Origin: Macrococcus carouselicus
GTDB lineage: Bacteria; Bacillota; Bacilli; Staphylococcales; Staphylococcaceae
Direction of reading: 5' to 3'
Length of the DNA: 64,000 nucleotides
NCBI RefSeq assembly: GCF_004359515.1
Contig: NZ_SCWD01000001.1
Span: 620,001-684,000 of the forward strand
The notes beneath the pieces are model-generated. The model was not told where the DNA came from. It ran no database searches and saw only the letters and a program-made list of their open reading frames with translations. Below are positions 43,274-51,287 of this stretch, piece after piece. Every line of letters begins with the position of its first letter. Position 1 is the stretch's first letter. The translations under genes were made by a program, and so were the position numbers.

Positions 43274-43306
43274 AAAAACCGTCATAACAAGTGACGGTTT
43301 TTTATT
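43274..43306 (+). terminator. terminator of femAB
   Basis: AAAACCGTCA-TAACAAG-TGACGGTTTT followed by T-run. Confidence 0.85.
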
Positions 43307-43354
43307 ATAGATTAAGACATACACATGAAATATAGGACGCTGTATTTTTGATTA

Positions 43355-43388
<34 letters not shown>

Positions 43389-43436
43389 GTGCAGAGAAGA
43401 ATACTTCAACTCATAAGCCCCTATCAGTCATTCATA

Positions 43437-43844
43437 TTAAACCATTTCTCTTAACTTATTATAATCAATTTCCAGTCCTTTTAAGTTCAGAGTATCTTCA
43501 GTCAAATCCAGCAAATCCTCAAACTCATCAGTTTCATCACTGGCATCGAACTCAGCATCAGCTAAAATTCCATTATAAAATGCTTTACCATTAGCCACTA
43601 TAAAACATTTTACGTAAAGTTCAGCATCACTGGAATTTAAAAGCGATCCATCAGCATCAAAGATTTTAATGTCCTGAAGCCGTTCAGTTATTTCAGCCAA
43701 TGTATTGTGAAATCTAATAATCTCGTCTTCTGATCGCTCTGATAGCTTGTCAGCAGCATAGTCAATATCCAGTTCTTCCGGAAAACAATCGTCCATTATA
43801 TCCCAGAATTGTTCTTCGTCTAAATGCTCATATTTATTCAACAT
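43437..43844 (-). CDS. DUF4240-like protein, probable immunity protein
   Basis: 135 acidic residues. The N-terminal EEQFWDIMDDCF, the EIIRFHNTLAEI helix and the central YVKCFIVANGKAFYNGILAD segment fit DUF4240, a family common among immunity proteins of polymorphic toxin systems. Here it is the last of several small minus-strand genes in an AT-rich patch. No toxin gene is nearby, so it would act as an orphan immunity protein. Start follows AGGAGACGATTTTC. Assignment by pattern; the toxin it might counter is unknown. Confidence 0.6.
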   Translation of the reverse strand: MLNKYEHLDEEQFWDIMDDCFPEELDIDYAADKLSERSEDEIIRFHNTLAEITERLQDIKIFDADGSLLNSSDAELYVKCFIVANGKAFYNGILADAEFDASDETDEFEDLLDLTEDTLNLKGLEIDYNKLREMV

Positions 43845-43898
43845 TGAAAATCGTCTCCTCTTTAATCACATTTTCTCTCTAAGTATCATAAAATTCAG

Positions 43899-44096
43899 TT
43901 ATTTTTGCTGCTTATATCTATTTATAAAATCTCTTATTATATTAGCAAGGCTCATTTGCTTTTCGTTTTCCAAATATATCATTGGTATCTTATCTCTATA
44001 ATCCTCTATTTTTATTTGATAAAATTCTTCAAGATCAATTTTTAAACGATGTCTCAAAAGTTCGAATTCTTGGATAATATAATCTTTTGAATCCAA
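43899..44096 (-). CDS. hypothetical small protein
   Basis: 65 residues from a TTG at 44096, MDSKDYIIQEFELLRHRLKI then DLEEFYQIKIEDYRDKIPMI and a helical end SLANIIRDFINRYKQQK. I do not recognise it. It has no clear ribosome site, and its 5' end overlaps the 3' end of the frameshifted CPCC gene in another frame, so it may be the remainder of a larger gene cut by deletion. It lies in the immunity-like patch. Start uncertain. Confidence 0.4.
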   Translation of the reverse strand: MDSKDYIIQEFELLRHRLKIDLEEFYQIKIEDYRDKIPMIYLENEKQMSLANIIRDFINRYKQQK

Positions 44097-44292
44097 TTCG
44101 CTCTATAATCTCTATGTATTTCTTTGAAATCATCCTCAATCAGCATGGTGATTGCTTTTTCAAATTATCAAACTCATCGACGCCGAATTCAAAATTACAG
44201 CATATACATATCTCAAATGAACCCCACTTCTTATGATTATAGGGCTGTTGTTCTAAACCATCATAACCGCATATAGAACATATATAATTCAT
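44054..44292 (-). pseudogene. frameshifted CPCC-family gene
   Basis: From ATG 44292 (GGGG about 10 bases upstream) the frame reads MNYICSICGYDGLEQQPYNH then SFEICICCNFEFGVDEF, a clear CPCC-type zinc-binding start, and stops at 44140 after 50 residues. Adding one base in the A5 run (plus-strand T5 at 44156-44160) continues the protein as AITMLIEDDFKEIHRDYRAN then WIQKIIL to a stop at 44054, which resembles the C-terminal half of the intact paralogue at 44365. It therefore looks like a paralogue inactivated by a one-base slip, and also shortened at its end. Confidence 0.65.
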
Positions 44293-44364
44293 GGAATATA
44301 TCCCCTTTCATTAACATTATCTAAATCCTTTTCTGTGAATCAAAATAATAGATGATTAAATATC

Positions 44365-44727
44365 TTAAACTTTAATATTTATTCGTAGGAGCTGGGACTC
44401 TAAGATATCTTTTTTTACATATCCATTCTTATTAAATTCTGATGGATAGTATTCTTCCATAAATATTTCCGCTCCATTTTCTAGCCAAGCTTCTCTATAT
44501 CTACTAAAAGCCCAGTCTAAACTGGAATAAGGAAGTTTTATGGATTTATGAGAAACCTCAAAGTCTTCACTGTAACCAAACTCAAATCCGCAGCAATCAC
44601 ATATATCATGGGAACCATTACCATAAATATCATAAGGTTGAGATTCTATTTGGTCATAACCACATACAGGACATATATATTTTATAATCAACTCCTTAAA
44701 AGCCTCCCTAAATTTATGGTCAGACAT
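44365..44727 (-). CDS. CPCC cysteine-rich family protein
   Basis: 120 residues. YICPVCGYDQIESQPYD and SHDICDCCGFEFGYSEDF provide four Cys of a probable zinc ribbon, the hallmark of the CPCC family found in polyimmunity loci. The ATG at 44727 follows the opp2C stop with no gap and no good ribosome site. Aligned with the paralogue, the natural start would be residue 15, an ATA codon with AAGGAG 6 bases upstream, so the true start is uncertain. Function presumed immunity-related by family context; not established. Confidence 0.65.
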   Translation of the reverse strand: MSDHKFREAFKELIIKYICPVCGYDQIESQPYDIYGNGSHDICDCCGFEFGYSEDFEVSHKSIKLPYSSLDWAFSRYREAWLENGAEIFMEEYYPSEFNKNGYVKKDILESQLLRINIKV

Positions 44728-45630
44728 TTATATCTGAATTTTCTTCTGTATTTCTAATTCTCTGACCATCATCTGCATGAGCAGCATCATATAGATAATA
44801 GCCATTAAAGGCGCATAGAAAGTCCACCATGCGATTGTTAAGTCGCTAAAATGATAGCCCATCAGACTGCTCAGCTCTGGGAATACGGGCTTCTCAATAA
44901 TCTCACAGGCAGGTCCATAACAGACATCTGTCCCACCGAAGAAAATCTTGAAGAACGCGAGATGTGAGATGATGATTAATGTCTGGAACAATAGACGGAG
45001 AAATGTAATCAAATACTGGAGCGTCATATTCGGCCATACATGCTTGAAATAGATATGTGTTTTACTAGGACTAAGGGTATAGGCACTCACAATAAACTCT
45101 TTCCCTAGGATTATTTCAGTGGATTCCTTAATCAGAACTACCGTTGTCGGAATCATCAGTAAAATAAGGATCATGATATTGAAAAGTATTCTATAGTCAG
45201 CCGAGTTTTCAAATCCATTGAGGGATTCATAGAGAACAGGCCGTAAAAAAATATAGGCTAAAATCGACTGAGGGATATAGAAGAAGGGATTACTTACTGC
45301 TTGCATGAAAGTACCGCTTCTTTTACTGAAGGCTAGATATGTACCCATCAATATCGCCAGAACCAGTGAAACGAGCGCAATAATAATTAATATCAAAAGT
45401 GTAATCCTGTAACCTGATAATACCTCATACGCCATATGATTTGAACTTGAATCAACACCGAATACAGCGTGCTGACTCGGAGGAAATGGCGAACTTGATA
45501 TAATACTCCCCTTACTATCATATAAAAAATCAGTTCGTTTTACTTTGCCGTTGAAAATATCAAAATATATGATGCCTATAACGGCTGGTAAGATGAGCAG
45601 AGTCAAATAAATGTAGACTTTTTTCATCAT
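44728..45630 (-). CDS. oligopeptide-type ABC transporter permease (Opp2C/OppC-like)
   Basis: 300 residues with about six membrane segments. The EAA loop is recognisable but degenerate (GKEFIVSAYTLSPSKTHIYF then KHVWPNM, where AralGas..I..rHilPN is usual). An extracytoplasmic segment near residues 25-65 (DFLYDSKGSIISSSPFPPSQ then HAVFGVDSSSNHMAY) corresponds to the OppC domain before TM2. Its ATGATG overlaps the opp2B stop. In S. aureus the equivalent genes beside femAB are followed by opp2D and opp2F ATPases, which are absent here; a CPCC gene follows directly. Confidence 0.8.
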   Translation of the reverse strand: MMKKVYIYLTLLILPAVIGIIYFDIFNGKVKRTDFLYDSKGSIISSSPFPPSQHAVFGVDSSSNHMAYEVLSGYRITLLILIIIALVSLVLAILMGTYLAFSKRSGTFMQAVSNPFFYIPQSILAYIFLRPVLYESLNGFENSADYRILFNIMILILLMIPTTVVLIKESTEIILGKEFIVSAYTLSPSKTHIYFKHVWPNMTLQYLITFLRLLFQTLIIISHLAFFKIFFGGTDVCYGPACEIIEKPVFPELSSLMGYHFSDLTIAWWTFYAPLMAIIYMMLLMQMMVRELEIQKKIQI

Positions 45631-46475
45631 ACCATTCCCCTGCCGGTTACTTGATGCACAGTAAATTGAGTCAACCTGAATAAAAGCGCAATGGGAATAT
45701 AGAGCAATAAAAAGGTGATAAAAAGTACAATCGGTGAATTATATTCAAATATAAAGACGGATACACCCATTATATTCATCACTCTTTCCAGGAACAGAAG
45801 ACTGGACAACGTAATCCAGACTATCTGTTTCATATTAATCAGGTAGCCGATCATCAGATTGCGTATGATGTGATAGGAAAATACCTCAAATTCATTCAAC
45901 CCTTTTGATCTGGCTAACTCGACATAAGCACTTGCTCTCTCCTCATCTATCAACTTTTTCAGTAAGGTGATGCTGTTGACTAATGGAATAACCAATAATA
46001 CTAATACAGGGAAAATAAAGGCCTTGGAGCTCTGACTTGAAGCAATAGCGAAAAGCAGTGTACCCGTATACTGATAAATAAGTATCACAATCGTGATAGA
46101 AACCGGCACATAAAAGACGTCAGGTATAATACTGAGAATATTGTTCATAACAACGATTATTTTCTCAAAGTATTGATATTTGTACATCAAAGAGACTAAG
46201 AAAAGCGAAAGAATAAAGGAAATGATAATAGCAGAAAATAAAATAGAAAGTGTATTAAACCATGGGCCGATAATAAACGGGAAAAGACTATGTTCAACAC
46301 CAGATTTTTGATTGATGAATACAATCTGATTAGGATGTGACAGATTTCTTATAGTCTCCTTCATAGCAGCCAAGTAACCATTAAAGCTAAAATGTTGAGA
46401 ATGAAATAATGATGGAAGACACGCTATGAAAAATAATACCAATACATTAATCATCATTTTAAGAACTTCTTTCAA
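45627..46475 (-). CDS. oligopeptide-type ABC transporter permease (Opp2B/OppB-like)
   Basis: 282 residues if begun at TTG 46475 (KEVLKMMINVLVLFFIACLP), placed 4 bases after GAGGGTGG; the ATG at 46502 has no ribosome site. Six membrane segments with the EAA loop YVELARSKGLNEFEVFSYHI then IRNL clearly conserved. It pairs with the Opp2C-like permease by a 4-base overlap. No substrate-binding protein or ATPase gene is adjacent, so any activity requires subunits encoded elsewhere. A CodY-like box lies in its promoter. Confidence 0.8.
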   Translation of the reverse strand: MKEVLKMMINVLVLFFIACLPSLFHSQHFSFNGYLAAMKETIRNLSHPNQIVFINQKSGVEHSLFPFIIGPWFNTLSILFSAIIISFILSLFLVSLMYKYQYFEKIIVVMNNILSIIPDVFYVPVSITIVILIYQYTGTLLFAIASSQSSKAFIFPVLVLLVIPLVNSITLLKKLIDEERASAYVELARSKGLNEFEVFSYHIIRNLMIGYLINMKQIVWITLSSLLFLERVMNIMGVSVFIFEYNSPIVLFITFLLLYIPIALLFRLTQFTVHQVTGRGMV

Positions 46476-46520
46476 ATGCCCACCCTCTTCAGAAGAAATC
46501 ATAATAGAACAATTATGACT

Positions 46521-46549
46521 ATTATACTAAATATTCAGAAAATAAAGAA
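46521..46549 (-). promoter_or_regulatory. opp2BC promoter with CodY-like box
   Basis: Minus-strand TTCTTT (46549-46544), 17-base spacer, TATAAT (46526-46521). Within the spacer, plus-strand AATATTCAGAAAATA (46530-46544) matches 13 of 15 bases of the CodY consensus. Confidence 0.5.
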
Positions 46550-46571
46550 TAGCATTTGACCTATTTGTTAT

Positions 46572-47108
46572 TCATACAGTTCTAATTATTGATCTTTTTT
46601 TAAGGCTTAGCCATAATGTCGGCTTCTTCTCTTCCAGCCTGATGATGTCACTCTCGGATGGCATCACCTGATAATTCTTATGTTCTTCCAAGTCAAGGTG
46701 GGCCAGATTTTCTTTGCTTATAGACTGAACATGTCTATAAAGGTCAAATTCCAGATTATATTTATCTTCCAGCTGCTTGATATAATGCGGTTTTGGACCG
46801 CCTGTCTTCTCAAGAAAAGCAGGCACCATCAGTTCTTCTGTGATAGATAGCATAATATGGCTGTTCATCAATCTTCTCTCATCAATGATATATAATTGAT
46901 GTCCGTTACTTATACTCCTCACAAGGCGGAAAGTCTCATCAAGTAGCTGATATTTAAGAGATTCATCTAAATGCTCATCAACTACAGCTGCAACTTGCGG
47001 GACATAGATATACTGTGTGCCTTCAGATATCAGACCGAGTTGCTGTCTCATGGCTCGTAACTGATGACTGATTTTCCGCTTCTTACCCCTCATCTTCTTA
47101 TATCTCAT
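46572..47108 (-). CDS. hypothetical protein
   Basis: 178 residues, no membrane segment, a strongly basic N-terminus (MRYKKMRGKKRKISHQLRAM) followed by a mixed alpha/beta body (YVPQVAAVVDEHLDESLKYQ, LLDETFRLVRSISNGHQLYI, then PAFLEKTGGPKPHYIKQLED). I do not recognise a family. The basic tail could bind nucleic acid or membrane phosphates, but this is speculation. The start at 47108 has GGGAGG 11 bases upstream, located in the 3' arm of a hairpin, so translation may be controlled. It lies between opp2B and the choice-of-anchor I gene. Confidence 0.6.
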   Translation of the reverse strand: MRYKKMRGKKRKISHQLRAMRQQLGLISEGTQYIYVPQVAAVVDEHLDESLKYQLLDETFRLVRSISNGHQLYIIDERRLMNSHIMLSITEELMVPAFLEKTGGPKPHYIKQLEDKYNLEFDLYRHVQSISKENLAHLDLEEHKNYQVMPSESDIIRLEEKKPTLWLSLKKRSIIRTV

Positions 47109-47119
47109 ATACGTTAAAA

Positions 47120-47148
47120 CCTCCCTACTACATATTGTAGCAAGGAGG
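47120..47148 (-). terminator. hairpin between the choice-of-anchor I gene and the hypothetical gene
   Basis: On the minus strand CCTCC...CTACA-ATA-TGTAG...GGAGG followed by TTTT. It can terminate the upstream message; its 3' arm GGGAGG is also the only ribosome site of the next gene. Confidence 0.55.
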
Positions 47149-47165
47149 CTTCTGATAAGATATGA

Positions 47166-48761
47166 TTACTCGCCTGTAAATTCATAGACTGCGATAGTTC
47201 CTGACATCTCATGACTTGCCAGCAGCAGCGGCTTCTGAGTCGGTGATTGTTCTTCCGGGATAAAGGTCAGTCCTTCAGGTGAAATATCCTTATTGTCCTG
47301 TGATTTGAAGTATGTGTCAAAGACCGGTTTTGTCGGGTTATCCATGTTATAGACCACGATACCCCCTGTCCGTTCCAGGCCGATGAATGCATACTGATGT
47401 CTGCCGACCTTACCGACTGTCACCGACTCCGGTTCCGGTCCTTTATCATCACTCCGACTGTCGAATTCAATCTTGCCCGGTTCTTCCTGCTGGCTGTTGA
47501 ACGCATCAGGGAATGCTTCTGAAGTGATTCTTTCGAAGTCGTCACCGCTGTCATAGACCTGTTTCATTGAATCCGCTTCAATAACAGAGAACGAACGTCC
47601 CCCGAATGTCACAACTGCGTCAAAAGAGCCGTCTGCGTTTGTAAAGGGGTTGCTCGTCGATGTCTTCAGCCGCCCCAGTGCTTTCTTATCCTTTAGGACA
47701 GATGAATCGAATCCGTTGAAGTATTCACTTGTCGTCTTGTATTTTTCAGCGATATCAGCGACACGTGTCTCTTCACTGAACCCTTTATAATCCTGTGTAT
47801 CGCCTTCGTTTGCTGTCAAGAGATAGACATGGCCTCTGTAGTTCAGATGGCTGATACCGTCCGGCTGATACATGCCGAATAACGGGTAGTTCTTCATATT
47901 GATCTTGTCGTCTTTATCAGAGACATCGATTGTTGTCTGATGATAGTCCTTGAACCCCAGCCCCTTGACAGAGATGAATTTTTTCTTCTTGATATTGTAG
48001 GTCGCGACCGCGTTGCGCTCCTGGATCGTAATGTAAGCAATATTATTGTCAACTGTGATATATTCTGGCTCAAGATTACGGAAGCTTTCTTCTGCAGTGC
48101 GGCCTAAGTCACGGACGTCGCTGCCGATCATCGAGCGGTCAAAGTATGTGGTCGTCACATCAGACTGCTTGATACGCCCATTTGGTTTCGTCCGGATAAC
48201 AGAGACAGACCCTTCCGGATTGACCGTATAGTCGTCATTAGGTTCCCCTTCATTGGCGACCACTAGATGCCTGCCATCAGGTGTGAAGGTCAGCATATCA
48301 GGCAGTGCCCCTACTTCAACCTGACCCTTGAACTGGCCATTCATGGACAGGAAGACAACATGGCCATTATCGGTCTTATTCGCTGCCGCCACACTGACTC
48401 CGATATATCTGTGCTGAGGATGGACGGCGACACTTGTGATATCTGAACCCAGTGCATCGAAGTCCTTTAGCGAGACACGTTTAATCAGTGGAAGCTTTCC
48501 TCTAGTCAACTTTGAAGCATCCAGGATATCGAGTGCGTTCAGGGCACCGTTGATGGAATAGGCGCGCTTGTATTTCTTATCATAGGCGACAATCTCAGTG
48601 CCGCTTTCGCCGAATTCTGTTTGTGAATCGTAACGAGCTAATTGCGTCACTTTGATATCACTGTCGCTGTTAGTATTTAAAACTGTGGCTGCATCTGCAT
48701 AAGGAGCCATCAATAAAGCGGCAAGTGAACCTGTTGCCCATACTCTGATAAACTTATTCAT
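47166..48761 (-). CDS. secreted choice-of-anchor I family protein
   Basis: 531 residues. Signal peptide MNKFIRVWATGSLAALLMAP ends near YADA. The body is a beta-propeller-like, phytase/YncE-type repeat protein: ITSVAVHPQHRYIGVSVAAA, LPDMLTFTPDGRHLVVANEG, EPEYITVDNNIAYITIQERN and SPEGLTFIPEEQSPTQKPLL with LLASHEMSGTIAVYEF. These match the choice-of-anchor I proteins, many of which sit with alkaline phosphatases; here no phosphatase is adjacent and no C-terminal sorting signal is seen, so it is probably released. Start follows GGAGGTTGAG. Substrate unknown. Confidence 0.85.
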   Translation of the reverse strand: MNKFIRVWATGSLAALLMAPYADAATVLNTNSDSDIKVTQLARYDSQTEFGESGTEIVAYDKKYKRAYSINGALNALDILDASKLTRGKLPLIKRVSLKDFDALGSDITSVAVHPQHRYIGVSVAAANKTDNGHVVFLSMNGQFKGQVEVGALPDMLTFTPDGRHLVVANEGEPNDDYTVNPEGSVSVIRTKPNGRIKQSDVTTTYFDRSMIGSDVRDLGRTAEESFRNLEPEYITVDNNIAYITIQERNAVATYNIKKKKFISVKGLGFKDYHQTTIDVSDKDDKINMKNYPLFGMYQPDGISHLNYRGHVYLLTANEGDTQDYKGFSEETRVADIAEKYKTTSEYFNGFDSSVLKDKKALGRLKTSTSNPFTNADGSFDAVVTFGGRSFSVIEADSMKQVYDSGDDFERITSEAFPDAFNSQQEEPGKIEFDSRSDDKGPEPESVTVGKVGRHQYAFIGLERTGGIVVYNMDNPTKPVFDTYFKSQDNKDISPEGLTFIPEEQSPTQKPLLLASHEMSGTIAVYEFTGE

Positions 48762-48846
48762 TACTCAACCTCCAATAGTGTATTTACTTCAGTTTATAGG
48801 GGGGTTGTAAAGGATAAATGTCTATAGCGTAAATTTTGCGTTAAAA

Positions 48847-48869
48847 AAAGACATGCGGGCATGTCTTAA
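48847..48869 (-). terminator. terminator of the 120-residue membrane protein gene
   Basis: Minus-strand AAGACATGC-CC-GCATGTCTT followed by T7, overlapping the stop at 48866. Confidence 0.75.
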
Positions 48870-49228
48870 AATGGGTTGTTCTTCTCTCTTCTGTTATAAG
48901 TGTTTTCAAATCCTTCGCGCTGCAGTTCTGCTTCGCGACGTATTTTCTTCTGTCTCCGTCGGTCACGGGTCAGGTACCAGAACAGAATGCTGAGAATAAG
49001 AGAAATCACTGCCAGGAAAGTCGCATATCCGAGAAGCGGCTGATAAGTGATGTCAAAGAAGTTCGGCAGAATAAAGGCTGCGATTGCCAGTAAGACAAAC
49101 GTCAGTACGGGTGCCAGTATAAAACGACTAGTCAGCAAACCGAAAATCATGGATAACAGCAGCATACTGACGATTGAAATCAGCAGAAAGTTCGGAATTT
49201 CCATATAACTGATGTCAGCTAATAGCAA
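48866..49228 (-). CDS. hypothetical membrane protein
   Basis: 120 residues with three or four membrane segments (IPNFLLISIVSMLLLSMIFG, FILAPVLTFVLLAIAAFILP, YATFLAVISLILSILFWYL) and a strongly charged C-terminal tail (RDRRRQKKIRREAELQREGF). TTG start at 49228, 10 bases after AGGAGG; a later ATG has no ribosome site. I do not recognise a characterised family. It lies divergent from pepF. Confidence 0.65.
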   Translation of the reverse strand: MLLADISYMEIPNFLLISIVSMLLLSMIFGLLTSRFILAPVLTFVLLAIAAFILPNFFDITYQPLLGYATFLAVISLILSILFWYLTRDRRRQKKIRREAELQREGFENTYNRREKNNPF

Positions 49229-49348
49229 TATTAATACACCTCCTAAAAATATAATCCTTTATCTATACCCGTAATTCATATGATAAACAATTTGCTTCAC
49301 TGTTTATGACCGTTATAATAGTAATTAGACAGAGAGGAGATGGAAATA

Positions 49349-51148
49349 GTGTCAACATTAAGAAGTGAAGTCAACATCGAAGAAACCTGGGATTTGACCC
49401 CCCTATTTGAAAGCAATGAGGCCTTCTATGACAGCCTCGAGAAAACAGGTGCGGAAGTCAAGGCATTCAATCAGCAGTATAAGGGAACTCTGACAGACTC
49501 AGAGACTGTTGAAGCGATGCTGGAAGACTATGCAGCTCTCAGTGAAAGGCTGGACCGACTGGGCAATTACGCAAGCCTGAACTTAAGTGTAGATCAGACG
49601 AATGCGGAATCACAGAAGCTATATGGTAAATTCAGCTCTGCTTACGGCGATATCGCAAGTAACCTGTCATTTATTGACTCAGAGCTATTAGCACTCGACG
49701 CAGAGAAACTGGAAGAAATCAAGAATAAATCCAAGCAGTTTAAACGTTATTTAGAGAAACTCGTCAAACGGAAGCCTCATCAGCTGCATCCTGAGGTGGA
49801 AAAAGCACTTGCTGCTTTCTCTTCTACATTCCATGCACCTTATGGTCTGTATGATGCAACAAAAATGCTGGATATCGACTTCGGCACATTTGAAGCACAT
49901 GGTCAAGATATTCCGATGAACTACGTCTCATTTGAAGGCGAACTGGAAGTCGATGCCGATACCGAGATGCGTCGCAATGCCTTCAGAAAGTTTTCAGATA
50001 CACTTAAAAAATACGAAAATACGACTGCAAAGACTTATGATATGGTCGTCCAGCAGGAAAAGACGGAATCGAAACTACGCGGCTATGATTCTGTCATTGA
50101 CTTTCTGCTTGATAGACAGGAAGTTTCACGTGAATTGTATAATAGACAGATTGACTTGATCATGACAGAACTTGCACCGCATATGCGCCGTTATGCGAAG
50201 CTTCTGCAGAAAACGAATCACCTTGAAACGATGAGGTTTGAGGACCTTAAGATCTCACTGGATGAGTCGTTTGAACCGCATATCACAGTTGAGGAGTCCC
50301 AGGAGTATATCGAGAAGGCCCTCTCTGTAATGGGTGACGATTATATGCAGCTGATTGATGATGCCTATAACAACCGTTATATTGATTTCGTCCAGAATAA
50401 AGGGAAATCGACTGGGGCCTTCTGTGCAAGTCCTTACTCCACTAACCCGTTCATTCTGATTTCATGGACATCCAAGATGACGGAAGTATTTGTTCTGGCA
50501 CATGAATTAGGTCATGCGGGCCACTTCAATTTAGCGAATAAAAATCAGAATATCTTTGACGCAGAGAGCTCGCTCTATTTCGTGGAGGCACCGAGCACAA
50601 TGAATGAGATGCTGATGGCGAATTATCTGCTGCAGGAATCAGACGACCCTAGGTTCAAACGCTGGGTCATTGCATCGATCATCTCACGCACGTATTATCA
50701 TAACTTCGTCACCCATTTACTGGAAGCGGCGTATCAGCGTGAAGTCTATAACCAGGTCGATGCCGGTGAAAATCTGACAGCGGCACTGCTCAACGATATC
50801 AAGAAGAAAGTGATATCTGATTTCTGGGGTGATGCTGTTGACATCACTGAAGGCGCAGAACTGACATGGATGCGTCAGCCTCATTATTATATGGGACTCT
50901 ACCCTTATACCTATTCAGCCGGTCTGACGATAGCGACTCTGATGTCTAAGCGCATCAAAGAAGAAGGTCACCCTGCTGTCAATGACTGGATTGAAGTTCT
51001 GAAAGCTGGTGGTTCTAAACCACCTGTGGAACTTGCAAAAATGGCCGGTATAGATCTCACAACTGATGCAGCCTTAAAAGAAACCATTACTTTTATTGGT
51101 TCTCTCGTCGATGAACTTGAACAGCTGACAGCAGAAATCGATGAATAG
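49349..51148 (+). CDS. pepF: oligoendopeptidase F
   Basis: Cytoplasmic M3 zinc peptidase degrading peptides of roughly 7-17 residues. GTG start at 49349, 9 bases after GGAG, gives a 599-residue protein, the family norm; the in-frame ATG at 49340 abuts the ribosome site. The metal site is VLAHELGHAGHFN (HExxH) with the downstream Glu in EAPSTMNEMLM; the substrate-binding MRQPHYYMGLYPYTYSAGLT segment near the C-terminus is intact. In S. aureus the same gene follows the opp2 cluster. Confidence 0.95.
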   Translation: MSTLRSEVNIEETWDLTPLFESNEAFYDSLEKTGAEVKAFNQQYKGTLTDSETVEAMLEDYAALSERLDRLGNYASLNLSVDQTNAESQKLYGKFSSAYGDIASNLSFIDSELLALDAEKLEEIKNKSKQFKRYLEKLVKRKPHQLHPEVEKALAAFSSTFHAPYGLYDATKMLDIDFGTFEAHGQDIPMNYVSFEGELEVDADTEMRRNAFRKFSDTLKKYENTTAKTYDMVVQQEKTESKLRGYDSVIDFLLDRQEVSRELYNRQIDLIMTELAPHMRRYAKLLQKTNHLETMRFEDLKISLDESFEPHITVEESQEYIEKALSVMGDDYMQLIDDAYNNRYIDFVQNKGKSTGAFCASPYSTNPFILISWTSKMTEVFVLAHELGHAGHFNLANKNQNIFDAESSLYFVEAPSTMNEMLMANYLLQESDDPRFKRWVIASIISRTYYHNFVTHLLEAAYQREVYNQVDAGENLTAALLNDIKKKVISDFWGDAVDITEGAELTWMRQPHYYMGLYPYTYSAGLTIATLMSKRIKEEGHPAVNDWIEVLKAGGSKPPVELAKMAGIDLTTDAALKETITFIGSLVDELEQLTAEIDE

Positions 51149-51156
51149 TAATTACA

Positions 51157-51183
51157 GAACTCATCATTGGATGGGTTCTTTTT
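51157..51183 (+). terminator. terminator of pepF
   Basis: AGAACTCATC-ATT-GGATGGGTTCT followed by T-run; contains G-U pairs. Confidence 0.7.
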
Positions 51184-51261
51184 ATTCTGCCTTTTAATAA
51201 GTAAACTTATAATTTAAATACTTATCATTATTACTAAAAACACCTATATAAAAAGAATCCC

Positions 51262-51287
51262 TCACGATGGAAAAGTGAGGGTCCTGA
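51262..51287 (-). terminator. terminator of cvfB
   Basis: CCCTCAC/GTGAGGG stem with 9-base loop; minus-strand T-rich tail ATTCTTTTT. Confidence 0.75.
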
